From: Desulforapulum autotrophicum HRM2
GTDB lineage: Bacteria > Desulfobacterota > Desulfobacteria > Desulfobacterales > Desulfobacteraceae
Direction: 5' to 3'
NCBI RefSeq assembly: GCF_000020365.1
Contig: NC_012108.1
Span: forward strand, 5,092,001-5,156,000
DNA length: 64,000 bases
Positions 16,667-25,987 of the stretch are shown here, in pieces. The position numbers and the translations under genes were made by a program. Position 1 is the first letter of the stretch. Every line of letters starts with the position of its first letter. The notes beneath the pieces were generated by a model. That model worked only from the letters and a program-made list of their open reading frames with translations, searched no databases and was not told the origin of the DNA.

Positions 16667-17763
16667 GATCCCCCCTCCCGGCCCGGAAAACAGATACCAG
16701 AATCCTCATGCCATCCGATTTCAATTTTGTCCTTTGGCCGGATATGGTCAAACTGCCTGTTCTGGGGCAGTCCCACAATGAGTTCCTGTTCCGAGTTAAG
16801 CGGCGTCACGAGCAGGCGGGAGTTTGCTCCGTCAAAGAGGATTGTCTTCACCATCACCTCAAAACGGTTCAGATTATCCATGGCCGGATCCGGTGAAATG
16901 ACCATGGCCTCGGGCCTGAGAAAAAGATCAACCCCGGAACCCGGCGTTAGGGATTTCTCCCCTGTATTGATGGTAAAGGTATTGCCCTCGGGCGTGACAA
17001 TGGTGGCTATTTTCCCTGAAATCCCGGCAATCCTGCCCGACCAGGCGTTGTTATCTCCCACAAACTGGGCGACAAAAGGAGTGGCGGGTTTGTTGTAGAG
17101 GTTCTGGGGGGTATCGATCTGCTCAAACCTGCCCTTGTTCATGACGGCCACATAATCGGACATCACAAGGGCTTCAGACTGGTCATGGGTGATGTAAACA
17201 AAGGTGGTTCCCACCTTGGCCTGAAGTTTTTTCAACTCCACCTTCATCTGATCCCTGAGTTTAAGATCAAGGGCTCCAAGGGGCTCATCAAGGAGAAGAA
17301 CCGTAGGTTCCAGTACCAGGCAGCGTGCAATGGCCACCCGCTGCTTCTGCCCGCCAGAAAGCTGATCGATTTTTTTGTCGCCAAATCCCGGCAACCCGAC
17401 CCTTTCAAGTATCTTTTCGATTTTTTTCTGGATCTCTGCCCGGGCAACCTTCTGTCTTTGCAGACCAAAGGCAATGTTTCCGGCCACGTCCATCATGGGA
17501 AACAGAGCCAGGTGCTGGAAAATCAGATTCACGGGCCGCCGGTTCGGAGAGATTCCCTGCATGTCTTTTCCCCGGATGGCGATCACGCCGTCCGTGGGTT
17601 CTGTAAATCCTGCAATCATCCGCAAAAGGGTGGTCTTGCCGCACCCGGAAGGACCGAGGATTGAAAAAAAATGGCCCTGCTCTACGTCAAAGGAAACCGT
17701 GTCAACGGCCGTGAATGCATCAAATTTCTTGGTAACGTTCTGTACCGATAGGTCGATCTGCAT
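16663..17763 (-). CDS. potA: ABC transporter ATP-binding protein, PotA-like
   Basis: A 366-residue ATPase. Walker A GPSGCGKTT, Q-loop, signature LSGGQKQRVAIARCL, Walker B VLLLDEPLGALD and switch His (YITHDQSEAL) are all present, followed by a C-terminal TOBE/OB regulatory domain (from about residue 240), as in PotA and MalK. I start it at ATG 17763 (MQIDLSVQNV); an upstream GTG at 17793 adds ten residues with no family similarity. It lies 110 bases after potD and overlaps potB by four bases. Confidence 0.87.
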   Translation of the reverse strand: MQIDLSVQNVTKKFDAFTAVDTVSFDVEQGHFFSILGPSGCGKTTLLRMIAGFTEPTDGVIAIRGKDMQGISPNRRPVNLIFQHLALFPMMDVAGNIAFGLQRQKVARAEIQKKIEKILERVGLPGFGDKKIDQLSGGQKQRVAIARCLVLEPTVLLLDEPLGALDLKLRDQMKVELKKLQAKVGTTFVYITHDQSEALVMSDYVAVMNKGRFEQIDTPQNLYNKPATPFVAQFVGDNNAWSGRIAGISGKIATIVTPEGNTFTINTGEKSLTPGSGVDLFLRPEAMVISPDPAMDNLNRFEVMVKTILFDGANSRLLVTPLNSEQELIVGLPQNRQFDHIRPKDKIEIGWHEDSGICFPGREGGS

Positions 17764-17873
17764 ATTTTGCCTGTTTGATATGAAAAAAAACACCGGTGGA
17801 ACGGGTCAGGCTTGGACGATTGTGCTTTTACCACAGGCTCTAACGGCCCTGATCCCAGGCCTGACCCCTTTTA

Positions 17874-18941
17874 TTAATTGGCGGCCTTGACCTTATCGAG
17901 GATCATCCCTTCAATGGATTCAAGCTTTGCCGGAACCGGGGGATACCACTTGATGTTGTCGATATCCGCCTGGGGAAACGAACGTTCAAAATTATCCCTT
18001 ACCTCGACGTCGGTGAGCTTGATGGCGCCATCAGAGGCGGTGCCGCATTTTTCAAGATTGGTAAACACCGCCGCATTCTCAGGCCGCAGCATGAAATTAA
18101 TCCATTTATAGGCAGCCTTGATATTTTTGGCCTTTGCCGGAATGGCAAAGGTATCGATCCATCCCAGGGCACCGCTCTTGGGTGCCACAAAATCGATATC
18201 CGGATTTTCGCTGTGCAGTTTCCAACCGCCGTTGTCCCAGGCCATTGCCACATAAACCTCGTTGGAACGCATGGACTGGAGAAGGGCATCCCCATTGGCC
18301 CAGTAATTTTTCACCAGGGGCTTGGCCTGGATAAGGGTATTTTGAACCTTGTCCATCAGGGCGGTATAGGCATCCACATCCCCGTATTTCGCAAAGGGAT
18401 CGTCTCCAAGGGCGAAAGCCGTAGCAATGAGTGTGGGCCGTTTCAAACGGTAGCTCACCCGACCCGCATATGCTTTGTCAAAAAGGGCCGAATAATCGTC
18501 TGCCTGGGGAGCAAATTTTTTGTTTACAATCAGGCCCGATGTTCCCCAGCAAAATGGAATTGCATGGCTCTTTCCGTCAACCAGGGTATTCTTTTTTACA
18601 GCAGCCAGCATCGAGGGAATGATCTGACCGGTCTCAATCTTTGAATAATCCACGGGCTGATAGATCTTGTACTTCTCCTGCACGGACGAGATACGATCCT
18701 GACTCGGTTGGGCAAGGTCAAAGCCCGCTCCCCTTGTTGCCCGAAGCTTTGCGATCATCTCCTCATTGTTGGTAAAGGTTGCCTTTACCGTGATTCCGGT
18801 TTCCTTTTCAAACTTTTCCACCAGGACATTTGGGGCGTAGCCTTTCCAGGTGAGAAGTTCAAGGGTTTCCGCCGAGACCGAACCCAACCCTGCAATCAAA
18901 AACATGAAAATCATAAAACCCGCAAAAATAGTCTTTTTCAT
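17874..18941 (-). CDS. potD: Periplasmic substrate-binding protein, PotD-like
   Basis: A 355-residue binding protein with a cleavable signal peptide (MKKTIFAGFMIFMFLIAGL, cut after VSA) and the family-1 binding-protein body (LTWKGYAPNVLVEKFEKETG, AKLRATRGAGFDLAQPS, AYKWINFMLRPENAA, WYPPVPAKLESIE). It delivers polyamine-type substrates to PotABC; the ligand is inferred from family only. The long upstream frame is non-coding: GGAG 7 bases before ATG 18941 fixes the start. First gene of the operon, with a divergent peptide transporter operon upstream. Confidence 0.85.
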   Translation of the reverse strand: MKKTIFAGFMIFMFLIAGLGSVSAETLELLTWKGYAPNVLVEKFEKETGITVKATFTNNEEMIAKLRATRGAGFDLAQPSQDRISSVQEKYKIYQPVDYSKIETGQIIPSMLAAVKKNTLVDGKSHAIPFCWGTSGLIVNKKFAPQADDYSALFDKAYAGRVSYRLKRPTLIATAFALGDDPFAKYGDVDAYTALMDKVQNTLIQAKPLVKNYWANGDALLQSMRSNEVYVAMAWDNGGWKLHSENPDIDFVAPKSGALGWIDTFAIPAKAKNIKAAYKWINFMLRPENAAVFTNLEKCGTASDGAIKLTDVEVRDNFERSFPQADIDNIKWYPPVPAKLESIEGMILDKVKAAN

Positions 18942-19265
18942 TTTTTCTCCTTTTGATTCTGCCTGTATAATTCTGTCTGCCGAACAGGAACGTTTCACAG
19001 TCCCCCAAAAGAGTGACAAACCCAGCCTTGACGGGAAGGGCCGAACCTCACCCATAAAGAAAGTACCTTTAAAAAAACAACATAGGAATAATTGAACGTA
19101 TTTGACAGGCAAAGTCAATGATATTTAAAAGGTCAAACAAAGATCTAACAAGGTGGTCAAAAAGCCCCATTGACAACGATCGCCTGATTCTGTAATTTCT
19201 TCAATAGTGTACCGTCTATTCCATGTTAAATTTATTCACCCGTAAAATTTAAGGAGGAAATTGAG
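18942..19265. promoter_or_regulatory. Divergent control region between the potDABC and dppABCDF-type operons
   Basis: No gene. Candidates seen: a perfect TTGACA at 19170-19175 followed after 17 bases by TAATTT (19193), a possible promoter for the peptide operon; and an operator-like dyad TTGAC-N7-GTCAA (19102-19118). Neither matches a named regulator. Promoter assignment is tentative. Confidence 0.35.
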
Positions 19266-20867
19266 ATGAAATGGCGAACTATCTTAAAAACCGCATTGAT
19301 TGCGGCCTTGTTCAGCATGGTTGCCCTGACAGCACAGGCAAAAACCTTTGTCTATTGTTCTGAAGGTAGCCCCGAGGGATTTACCCCCAGTCTTTACACG
19401 GCCGGCACCACATTTGATGCCTCATCTCGGCAGATTTTTGACAAGCTTACCCTTTTTGAGCGGGGAACCACCCGGATTGTCCCGGGTCTTGCAACCTCAT
19501 GGGATGTCTCAGACGACGGAACAGTCTACACCTTTCACCTGAGAAAAGGGGTCAAGTTCCACACCACCAAATTTTTCACCCCCACCCGTGATTTCAATGC
19601 GGACGACGTCATCTTTTCTTTTGAACGCCAGCGGGATCCATCCCACCCCTACCACAAAATTTCAGGCGGCGCCTATGAGTACTTCAACGCCATGAGCATG
19701 CCTGACCTGATCAAATCCATCGTGAAAAAAGACGACTACACGGTTGTCTTTAATCTGACCCGGCCAGAAGCTCCCTTTATTGCAAACCTCGCCATGGACT
19801 TTGCCTCCATCCATTCGGCCGAATATGCCGACAAAATGCTAGCGGCTGGAACCCCGGACGAATTTGACCAGAAACCCATTGGTACCGGACCGTTTGCCTT
19901 TGTATCCTACCAGAAAGACTCATTCATCCGGTTTGTGGCCTTTGATGATTACTGGCAGGGACGTGCCAAGATCGACAAGCTCGTTTTCACCATCACCCCG
20001 GACGCATCGGTCCGGTTTGCCAAACTCAAGGCCGGCGAATGCCACCTCATGCCCTACCCCAACCCTGCCGACCTGGAGCAGATGAGAAAGGATCCCACCA
20101 TCAATCTCATGGAAAAAGAAGGGCTAAACGTTGGCTATCTGGCCTTTAACACCCAGAATGTGGAAGCCTTTAAAAACATCAAGGTCCGCCAGGCCCTCTC
20201 CATGGCCATCAACAAGCAGAACATCATTGACACGGTTTTCCAGGGTGCGGGAAGAATAGCTAAAAACCCCATCCCACCGACCATCTGGTCCTACAACGAT
20301 GCGGTCAAGGACTACCCCTATGATCCGGCAAAGGCCAAGGCACTGCTTGCCGAGGCAGGTTATGCCAACGGGTTTGAGACCAACATCTGGGCCATGCCCG
20401 TACAGCGGCCCTATAACCCAAATGCCCGGCGCATGGCTGAAATCATCCAGGAAGACTGGTCCAAGGTGGGTGTAAAGGCCAAAATCGTCACCTATGAGTG
20501 GGGCGAATACCTGAAACGATCCAAGGCCGGTGAACATGAGACGGTGCTGCTCGGTTGGACCGGAGACAATGGAGATCCTGACAACTTCCTGGCCGTTCTC
20601 CTTGGCTGCGACGCCGTTGGAAGCGGCAACAGGGCCATGTGGTGCTACAAACCCTTTGAAGACCTTATCCAAAAGGCCAAGATAACGGCTGACCCGGCCG
20701 AAAGAACCCGTCTCTATGAAGAGGCCCAGGTGGTATTCAAGGAGCAGGCACCCTGGGTGACCATTGCCCATTCCGTGGTTTTCGAACCCATGAGCCAGAA
20801 GGTCGTCAACTACAAAATCGACCCCTTTGGCGGTCATATCTTCTACGGGGTGGACCTTAAAGAGTAA
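19266..20867 (+). CDS. dppA: Dipeptide/oligopeptide ABC transporter binding protein, DppA-like
   Basis: A 533-residue periplasmic family-5 solute-binding protein with a signal peptide cut after AQA. Typical landmarks are FTPSLYTAGTTFDASS near the N-terminus, GLATSWDVSDDGTVYTFHLR, FNADDVIFSFERQRDP, GTGPFAFVSYQ, VRQALSMAINKQNII and the DppA-like C-terminus FEPMSQKVVNYKIDPFGG. It captures peptides (or haem, by analogy with E. coli DppA) for the permease-ATPase complex encoded downstream. AAGGAGG 8 bases upstream fixes the start. A strong stem-loop separates it from dppB, as is common where the binding protein is made in excess. Confidence 0.93.
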   Translation: MKWRTILKTALIAALFSMVALTAQAKTFVYCSEGSPEGFTPSLYTAGTTFDASSRQIFDKLTLFERGTTRIVPGLATSWDVSDDGTVYTFHLRKGVKFHTTKFFTPTRDFNADDVIFSFERQRDPSHPYHKISGGAYEYFNAMSMPDLIKSIVKKDDYTVVFNLTRPEAPFIANLAMDFASIHSAEYADKMLAAGTPDEFDQKPIGTGPFAFVSYQKDSFIRFVAFDDYWQGRAKIDKLVFTITPDASVRFAKLKAGECHLMPYPNPADLEQMRKDPTINLMEKEGLNVGYLAFNTQNVEAFKNIKVRQALSMAINKQNIIDTVFQGAGRIAKNPIPPTIWSYNDAVKDYPYDPAKAKALLAEAGYANGFETNIWAMPVQRPYNPNARRMAEIIQEDWSKVGVKAKIVTYEWGEYLKRSKAGEHETVLLGWTGDNGDPDNFLAVLLGCDAVGSGNRAMWCYKPFEDLIQKAKITADPAERTRLYEEAQVVFKEQAPWVTIAHSVVFEPMSQKVVNYKIDPFGGHIFYGVDLKE

Positions 20868-20892
20868 CCATCCATTTTATTTGATCAATCCA

Positions 20893-20919
20893 GGCGGTGC
20901 GGGCAGCACCCGTGCCGCC
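20893..20919 (+). other. Intercistronic stem-loop after dppA
   Basis: An 11-base stem (20893-20903 with 20909-20919, nine Watson-Crick and two G-T pairs) over a CAGCA loop, 25 bases after the dppA stop, with no U-tract. Probably protects the dppA message or attenuates read-through into dppB. Confidence 0.7.
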
Positions 20920-20945
20920 GCTTCTAAAGGTGAGATTCCGCTGCC

Positions 20946-21956
20946 ATGATTCAATTTTTATTAAGACGGTTTTTCTACGTTTTTCCCGCATTTATCGGCG
21001 TCACCCTGCTCACCTTTTCCCTGATTCATCTCATCCCGGGTGATCCTGTTGAGCTCAGGGCAGGAGAACGGGGCATCTCTGCCCAACGACATGCCAAACT
21101 CAAGGCTGAAATGGGCCTTGACCGCCCGTTGGCCGTTCAATACCTGAAATACATCAACGGGGTGTTCCATGGGGATCTGGGGCGTTCGTTTGTCACCAAA
21201 CGCCCGATTCTGGAAGAGTTCATGACCCTTTTTCCGGCCACCCTGGAGCTTTCGTTGTGCGCCATGGTCATTGCCATCTTGTTCGGACTTCCGGCCGGCA
21301 TCATTGCCGGGGTAAAAAGGGGTTCCCCCATTGACCACACGGTCATGGGGGTTTCCCTGACCGGCTATTCCATGCCCATCTTCTGGTGGGGTTTGCTGCT
21401 GATTCTGTTCTTCTCGGTCAAACTGGGCTGGACCCCGGTGTCGGGAAGGCTGTCGGCCCTGTTCTGGATCGACACGGATACAGGCTTCATGCTCATCGAC
21501 ACCCTTCGCTCCAACGAGCCAGGAGCCTTTAAATCCGCCTTCAGCCACCTGATTCTGCCATCGATTGTCCTTGGCACCATCCCCCTTGCCGTGATTGCCC
21601 GCATGACCCGGTCGTCCATGCTCGAGGTCCTCCAGGCAGACTATGTACGAACAGCAAAGGCCAAAGGCCTATCACCGTTCCGGGTGGTCATGGTCCACGC
21701 CCTTAGAAACGCCCTGATCCCAGTCATCACCGTCATTGGTCTTCAAACAGGGGTGCTTCTGGCCGGTGCCATCCTCACCGAAACCATCTTTGCCTGGCCA
21801 GGGGTTGGGAAATGGATTGTGGAATCCATCAATCGCCGGGATTATCCAGCCATCCAGGGCGGTATTTTAATCATTGCCACTTTGATCATCCTTGTGAACC
21901 TCGGGGTAGACCTCCTGTACGGAATCGTTAATCCCCGTATCCGCCACACCCGATAG
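20946..21956 (+). CDS. dppB: Peptide ABC transporter permease, DppB-like
   Basis: A 336-residue inner-membrane permease. N-terminal motif LLRRFFYVFPAFIGVTLLTF, IHLIPGDPVELRAG, and the coupling loop YVRTAKAKGLSPFRVVMVHA are diagnostic of DppB/OppB. About six membrane segments. It begins 78 bases after dppA, across the stem-loop. Confidence 0.93.
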   Translation: MIQFLLRRFFYVFPAFIGVTLLTFSLIHLIPGDPVELRAGERGISAQRHAKLKAEMGLDRPLAVQYLKYINGVFHGDLGRSFVTKRPILEEFMTLFPATLELSLCAMVIAILFGLPAGIIAGVKRGSPIDHTVMGVSLTGYSMPIFWWGLLLILFFSVKLGWTPVSGRLSALFWIDTDTGFMLIDTLRSNEPGAFKSAFSHLILPSIVLGTIPLAVIARMTRSSMLEVLQADYVRTAKAKGLSPFRVVMVHALRNALIPVITVIGLQTGVLLAGAILTETIFAWPGVGKWIVESINRRDYPAIQGGILIIATLIILVNLGVDLLYGIVNPRIRHTR

Positions 21957-22000
21957 GCAGCAACATCTGACCATACCCAAACGATTAGGACACAAAAGAG

Positions 22001-22900
22001 ATGAGCCAAACCATTCCAGCAACTGACAACCCGGTGACAATGCCCCACCCCCTCAAGGAGTTCTGGAAATACTTTTCAGAGAACAAGGGTGCTGTTGTGG
22101 GCCTCTATTTCATCGTTCTTGCCATTTTAACGGCTGTTTTTGCCAATGTCCTTGCCCCCCACAACCCCTTTGACCAGTTCCGAGACGCCATTCTCCAGCC
22201 CCCCTGCTGGATGGACGGGGGAAGCCTGAAATTCATCCTGGGAACCGATGATGTGGGCCGCTGCATCCTCTCCCGCCTTATCCACGGGGCAAGGCTGAGC
22301 CTGTTTGTGGGCTGCATCGTTGTGACCATTTCCCTTGCCACCGGCATTGTCCTTGGCATTACCTCGGGCTATTTTGGCGGATATTACGAGGTCTGTATCA
22401 TGCGGCTCATGGACATCATGCTGGCCCTTCCAAGCCTGCTTCTGGCCATGGCCATTGTGGCCATCCTCGGCCCGAGTCTCAGAAACGCCATACTTGCCAT
22501 TGCCATTGTGGTGCTGCCCCATTATGTCAGGCTCACCCGGGCATCGGTCATGTCGGAAAAAAACCTTGATTACGTCACGGCCTCAAGGATCTGCGGGGCC
22601 AGTGCATTTAGAATGATGTTCATCGTCATTTTGCCCAACTGCATGGCGCCGCTCATTGTCCAGGCAACCCTTGGTTTTTCCACGGCCATCCTCGACGCTG
22701 CAGCCCTTGGGTTTCTCGGCATGGGGGCCCAGCCGCCCACGCCTGAATGGGGAGCCATGCTGGCCAATGCCCTGCAGTTCATCCAGCGGGCATGGTGGGT
22801 GGTCACCTTTCCGGGCCTGACCATTCTTTTAACCGTACTGGCATTCAACCTGGCAGGCGACGGACTCAGGGACGCCATGGACCCGAAAATGAAACGGTAA
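22001..22900 (+). CDS. dppC: Peptide ABC transporter permease, DppC-like
   Basis: A 299-residue permease partner of DppB. It has the N-terminal cytoplasmic helix plus first membrane segment ([20 protein letters not shown]), [21 protein letters not shown], the coupling loop [19 protein letters not shown] and [10 protein letters not shown]. It begins 44 bases after dppB and ends 22 bases before dppD. Confidence 0.93.
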   Translation: MSQTIPATDNPVTMPHPLKEFWKYFSENKGAVVGLYFIVLAILTAVFANVLAPHNPFDQFRDAILQPPCWMDGGSLKFILGTDDVGRCILSRLIHGARLSLFVGCIVVTISLATGIVLGITSGYFGGYYEVCIMRLMDIMLALPSLLLAMAIVAILGPSLRNAILAIAIVVLPHYVRLTRASVMSEKNLDYVTASRICGASAFRMMFIVILPNCMAPLIVQATLGFSTAILDAAALGFLGMGAQPPTPEWGAMLANALQFIQRAWWVVTFPGLTILLTVLAFNLAGDGLRDAMDPKMKR

Positions 22901-22922
22901 AACAAGGAAGCAAGAGAGACCT

Positions 22923-23897
22923 ATGGAAACGATCCTGGAAATAAAAAACCTCTCCGTTGATTTTGACGGATTCAAGGCCGTGGACGATGTGGATTTAACG
23001 GTGGAGGCCGGAAAGGTTGTCGGCATTGTGGGAGAATCGGGTTCCGGCAAGAGCGTGAGCCAGCTTGCCCTCATGGGTCTCATCCCCTATCCCGGCATCA
23101 TCAAGGCTGAAACCCTTGCCTTTAAGGGCAATGATCTCCTGGCCATGCCAAAGAAAACACGCCGGAAAATCACGGGCAAGGATATTGCCATGATCTTCCA
23201 GGAACCCATGACAAGCCTCAACCCCTGCTTTACCGTTGAGTTCCAGCTCACCGAAGCCCTCAAGGTCCACGAAGGAGGCACCCGCCAGAGCCGCAGGGAA
23301 CGGGCGGTTGAACTCCTGGACCTGGTGGGAATCCCTGCTCCCAAGGAACGGCTCAAAAGTTTTCCCCACCAGCTCTCAGGCGGCATGAGCCAGCGGGTGA
23401 TGATCGCCATGGCCATTGCCTGCAACCCCACCCTTCTCATTGCGGACGAACCCACCACCGCCCTTGACGTCACCATACAGGCCCAGATCCTGGATCTGCT
23501 CCTCAGTCTCCAGAAAAAGAACAACATGGCCCTTGTTCTCATTACCCATGACATGGCTGTAATTGCCGAAACCGTGGAGGATGTGGTGGTCATGTATGCC
23601 GGGCAGGTGGTTGAAAAAAACACCTCGGACAACATCTTTAACCGGCCCCGGCATCCCTATACCGAAGCCCTGTTAAACGCACTTCCCGAAAGAAACGTCC
23701 ATGCACGAAGGCTTCCCACCATCCCCGGGGTGGTCCCAGGTAAATATGACCGGCCCACCGGCTGTTTGTTCCACCCAAGGTGCAGACATGCCACCCAGCG
23801 CTGTGCAGCTGAAATTCCGAAATTAACCCACGAGGGACAATCCGCTTTTCGCTGCCATTTCCCCCTGCTAAACGGAGTACCCCAACATGAAAGATAG
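22923..23897 (+). CDS. dppD: Peptide ABC transporter ATPase, DppD-like
   Basis: A 324-residue ATPase. Walker [27 protein letters not shown], signature [16 protein letters not shown], Walker [13 protein letters not shown], switch ITHDMAV, and the C-terminal oligopeptide/dipeptide domain with [20 protein letters not shown], whose cysteines may bind an iron-sulfur cluster as reported for relatives. It overlaps dppF by 11 bases, so the two are translationally coupled. Confidence 0.93.
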   Translation: METILEIKNLSVDFDGFKAVDDVDLTVEAGKVVGIVGESGSGKSVSQLALMGLIPYPGIIKAETLAFKGNDLLAMPKKTRRKITGKDIAMIFQEPMTSLNPCFTVEFQLTEALKVHEGGTRQSRRERAVELLDLVGIPAPKERLKSFPHQLSGGMSQRVMIAMAIACNPTLLIADEPTTALDVTIQAQILDLLLSLQKKNNMALVLITHDMAVIAETVEDVVVMYAGQVVEKNTSDNIFNRPRHPYTEALLNALPERNVHARRLPTIPGVVPGKYDRPTGCLFHPRCRHATQRCAAEIPKLTHEGQSAFRCHFPLLNGVPQHER

Positions 23898-24864
23898 GAC
23901 AGTGGTCACGGCAAAGGACCTGAAACGATACTATACGGTTAAAACTGGCGGGTTCATAAAAAAAAGGGAAACCCTCAAGGCTCTGGATGGGGCCTCGTTC
24001 TCCATCAAGGCCGGAAAGACCTTTGCCGTTGTGGGTGAATCCGGGTGCGGCAAATCCACCCTGGCCCGACTGATCACCATGATCGAACGTCCCACGGCCG
24101 GATATTTTGAGATCAACGACAGCAATGCCATTCTGAGCACCCCCAAAGAGAGAAAACGGCTGAGAACCCAGGTTCAAATGGTGTTCCAGGACCCCTACGG
24201 ATCCCTCAACCCAAGGAAAAAAATCGGCACCATCCTGGAGGAACCCCTGAAGATAAACACCCCCTTTTCCGCGTCTGAACGAAAGGACAAGGCCATTGCC
24301 ATCATGGCCAAGGTGGGATTGAGCCCTGAACAGTACGACCGTTATCCCCACATGTTTTCAGGCGGCCAGCGCCAGAGAATCGCCGTGGCCCGGTCCCTGA
24401 TGCTCCACCCTTCGATTGTTGTTGCGGACGAGCCGGTTTCTGCCCTGGACGTATCGGTCCAGGCCCAGGTGCTAAACCTGCTCATGGACCTCCAGGAGGA
24501 GATGAACCTGGCCTATCTTTTCATCTCCCACGATCTTTCCGTGGTGCGACTGATCTCGGACGATCTCATGGTGATGTACCTGGGCAGACCTGTTGAACAG
24601 GGAGAAAAAGAGTCGATCTTTGAACATCCCCTGCATCCCTACACCATGGCACTACTTGCAGCCACTCCCCAGGTCAATCCCGACACCCGCCGCAAGCAGA
24701 TAAAGCTCGTCGGTGAACTGCCCTCTCCCCTTGATCCGCCACCGGGCTGCACCTTCCACCGCCGATGCGCCCACATGACAGATCTTTGCAAAAAAGTATC
24801 ACCAAAGTTGCGGGAACTTGCCGGCCGTCAGGTGGCCTGTCACCATTCTGAAAAGTTCCTGTAA
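23887..24864 (+). CDS. dppF: Peptide ABC transporter ATPase, DppF-like
   Basis: A 325-residue second ATPase of the heterodimer. Walker [26 protein letters not shown], signature [15 protein letters not shown], Walker [14 protein letters not shown], switch ISHDLSVVR, and the C-terminal extension [17 protein letters not shown]. The first gene overlap (11 bases) with dppD and identical strand make it the last gene of dppABCDF. Confidence 0.93.
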   Translation: MKDRTVVTAKDLKRYYTVKTGGFIKKRETLKALDGASFSIKAGKTFAVVGESGCGKSTLARLITMIERPTAGYFEINDSNAILSTPKERKRLRTQVQMVFQDPYGSLNPRKKIGTILEEPLKINTPFSASERKDKAIAIMAKVGLSPEQYDRYPHMFSGGQRQRIAVARSLMLHPSIVVADEPVSALDVSVQAQVLNLLMDLQEEMNLAYLFISHDLSVVRLISDDLMVMYLGRPVEQGEKESIFEHPLHPYTMALLAATPQVNPDTRRKQIKLVGELPSPLDPPPGCTFHRRCAHMTDLCKKVSPKLRELAGRQVACHHSEKFL

Positions 24865-24885
24865 TCGGGTCATGTAAACGTTGTA

Positions 24886-24901
24886 ACCCTGTATTCAGGG
24901 T
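24886..24901 (+). terminator. Short hairpin after the peptide transporter operon
   Basis: ACCCTG (24886-24891) pairs with CAGGGT (24896-24901) over four bases, 22 bases after the dppF stop. Too short and without a good T-run, so only a possible terminator. Confidence 0.3.
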
Positions 24902-25030
24902 CAGACTTTCCTTCATCCCGGGGTCAAAAAAGAGTCCCACGAACGGATTGAAAAGGCAGGGTTCACCTTTCTCTCTGCTGAAAAAATGGTTTCAGCCTTG
25001 CTCGCGCCTTGCATCTTGGCAAGTTTGTGA
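24887..25030 (+). pseudogene. Possible gene remnant
   Basis: An open stretch of 47 codons to TGA at 25028 with protein-like text (HPGVKKESHERIEKAGFTF, then LSAEKMVSALLAP) but no start or ribosome site. It may be the tail of a lost gene downstream of dppF. Family not recognised; chance cannot be ruled out. Confidence 0.22.
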
Positions 25031-25123
25031 GCATAGCTCCTCTTCGAGCCATCCAAACAAGAGTTTTCAGTCAGGCACTACTTGGTTTGATGGGTTGCAC
25101 CTTGGGTAATACCAAAGAATCTA

Positions 25124-25486
25124 TCAATATTGATTTGTTTTGAGCAGCACCAGGGTGCAGGCCTCCTGTACTTGAATGCCTGCAGATCTGAGCCGGTCGT
25201 ATACCGCCGGATTTTCCGTATTTGGGTTAAAAATTACCCGCTTGGGTTTAAGGGCCAAAATGTCTTTGATAATTTTTTCCTGGCGGGGCACCCCCACGTA
25301 CATGGTCACGGTATCAATAGGATGGGGAATATCCGAAAGGCCCTGGTAAACGGTTTCACCTTCAATGGTTTTATGTTTAAAGGCGATGGGCACAGGGGTG
25401 TGTCCGTATTCGTTCAGCATATTTATGGCCTTGTTTGAGTACCTGTCTTTCAAAGGGCTGGCGCCTACAACAGCAACTGTTTCCAT
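25124..25486 (-). CDS. CoA-binding-domain protein (YccU/succinyl-CoA-synthetase-like Rossmann fold)
   Basis: A 120-residue single-domain protein. VAVVGASPLKDRYSNKAINML, the VYQGLSDIPHPIDTVTMYV segment and PKRVIFNPNTENPAV mark the CoA-binding domain shared with succinyl-CoA synthetase alpha subunits and the YccU family (usually 130-140 residues). It probably binds CoA or a related nucleotide; no function is known. GAAGGAG 6 bases before ATG 25486 rules out the longer frame. It is alone, convergent with the peptide operon. Confidence 0.83.
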   Translation of the reverse strand: METVAVVGASPLKDRYSNKAINMLNEYGHTPVPIAFKHKTIEGETVYQGLSDIPHPIDTVTMYVGVPRQEKIIKDILALKPKRVIFNPNTENPAVYDRLRSAGIQVQEACTLVLLKTNQY

Positions 25487-25651
25487 TTTTTCTCCTTCAC
25501 ACTCATTTGGTTCTGCGGACGAATATGGTATATTTAATTCCGGTTTCAGCTTGGACATCGGATGAAAATTTTTAAATTTGAGTATAGGTAGCAACCCTGA
25601 ATTTGTACAGGAAAATACATGGGATTATTTAATCTTCGGTCTTTAACGAGC

Positions 25652-25703
25652 CCGGCACGGCCGAATCGAGGTATTTGCATTCGGCCACAACGAATATAGA
25701 AAC
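25652..25703 (+). repeat. Dispersed hairpin repeat, divergent copy
   Basis: Starts CCGGCACGGCCGAATCG and continues to TTCGGCCACAACGAAT: the inner arms CGGCCGAAT / ATTCGGCC pair as in the other copies (30561, 33865, 50785), with compensating changes in the stem. Lies in the 500-base gap before the methyltransferase gene. Confidence 0.6.
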
Positions 25704-25737
25704 ACGAGGATACGGGGAAGGCGAGAGTACCATTCCG

Positions 25738-25915
25738 CCCCCTTTGGTTACCCTGACCGGAACGGTAAACGTCGGGAGGATTTTTGCCCTTCCAGACTAA
25801 AGCGCAGGAACTGCGGGCTAAAGTCCTCAAACAGCCTGCGCTTCTTAACGCCTGAAAGGGCAAAAATCCTACCCCCCTTTGGTTTACAATGTTCCAGTCA
25901 GGGAAACCAAAGAGG
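25738..25915. repeat. Long imperfect inverted repeat (MITE-like or structured RNA)
   Basis: The two halves of this 178-base stretch are reverse complements with few mismatches. Best blocks: AGGATTTTTGCCCTT (25777-25791) with AAGGGCAAAAATCCT (25856-25870), and AAGCGCAGG (25800-25808) with CCTGCGCTT (25835-25843). Outer arms CTTTGGTTACCCTGACCGGA and the complement of TTCCAGTCAGGGAAACCAAAG continue the pairing (second arm offset by about seven bases). The loop is 26 bases and contains GGCTAAAGTCC. No open reading frame. Consistent with a non-autonomous mobile element or a large RNA hairpin. Confidence 0.75.
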
Positions 25916-25987
25916 GCTCAAAAGTCGAAACTTTCACAATGATGTTTCGACAGGAGTTTCTTTTACGGAGGAGATCAACGACACGCC

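Noticed and set aside
20124-20837. 237-codon minus-strand frame inside dppA
   Set aside because: Antisense shadow of a conserved binding protein.
23638-24351. 237-codon minus-strand frame across dppD/dppF
   Set aside because: Antisense shadow of two conserved ATPases.
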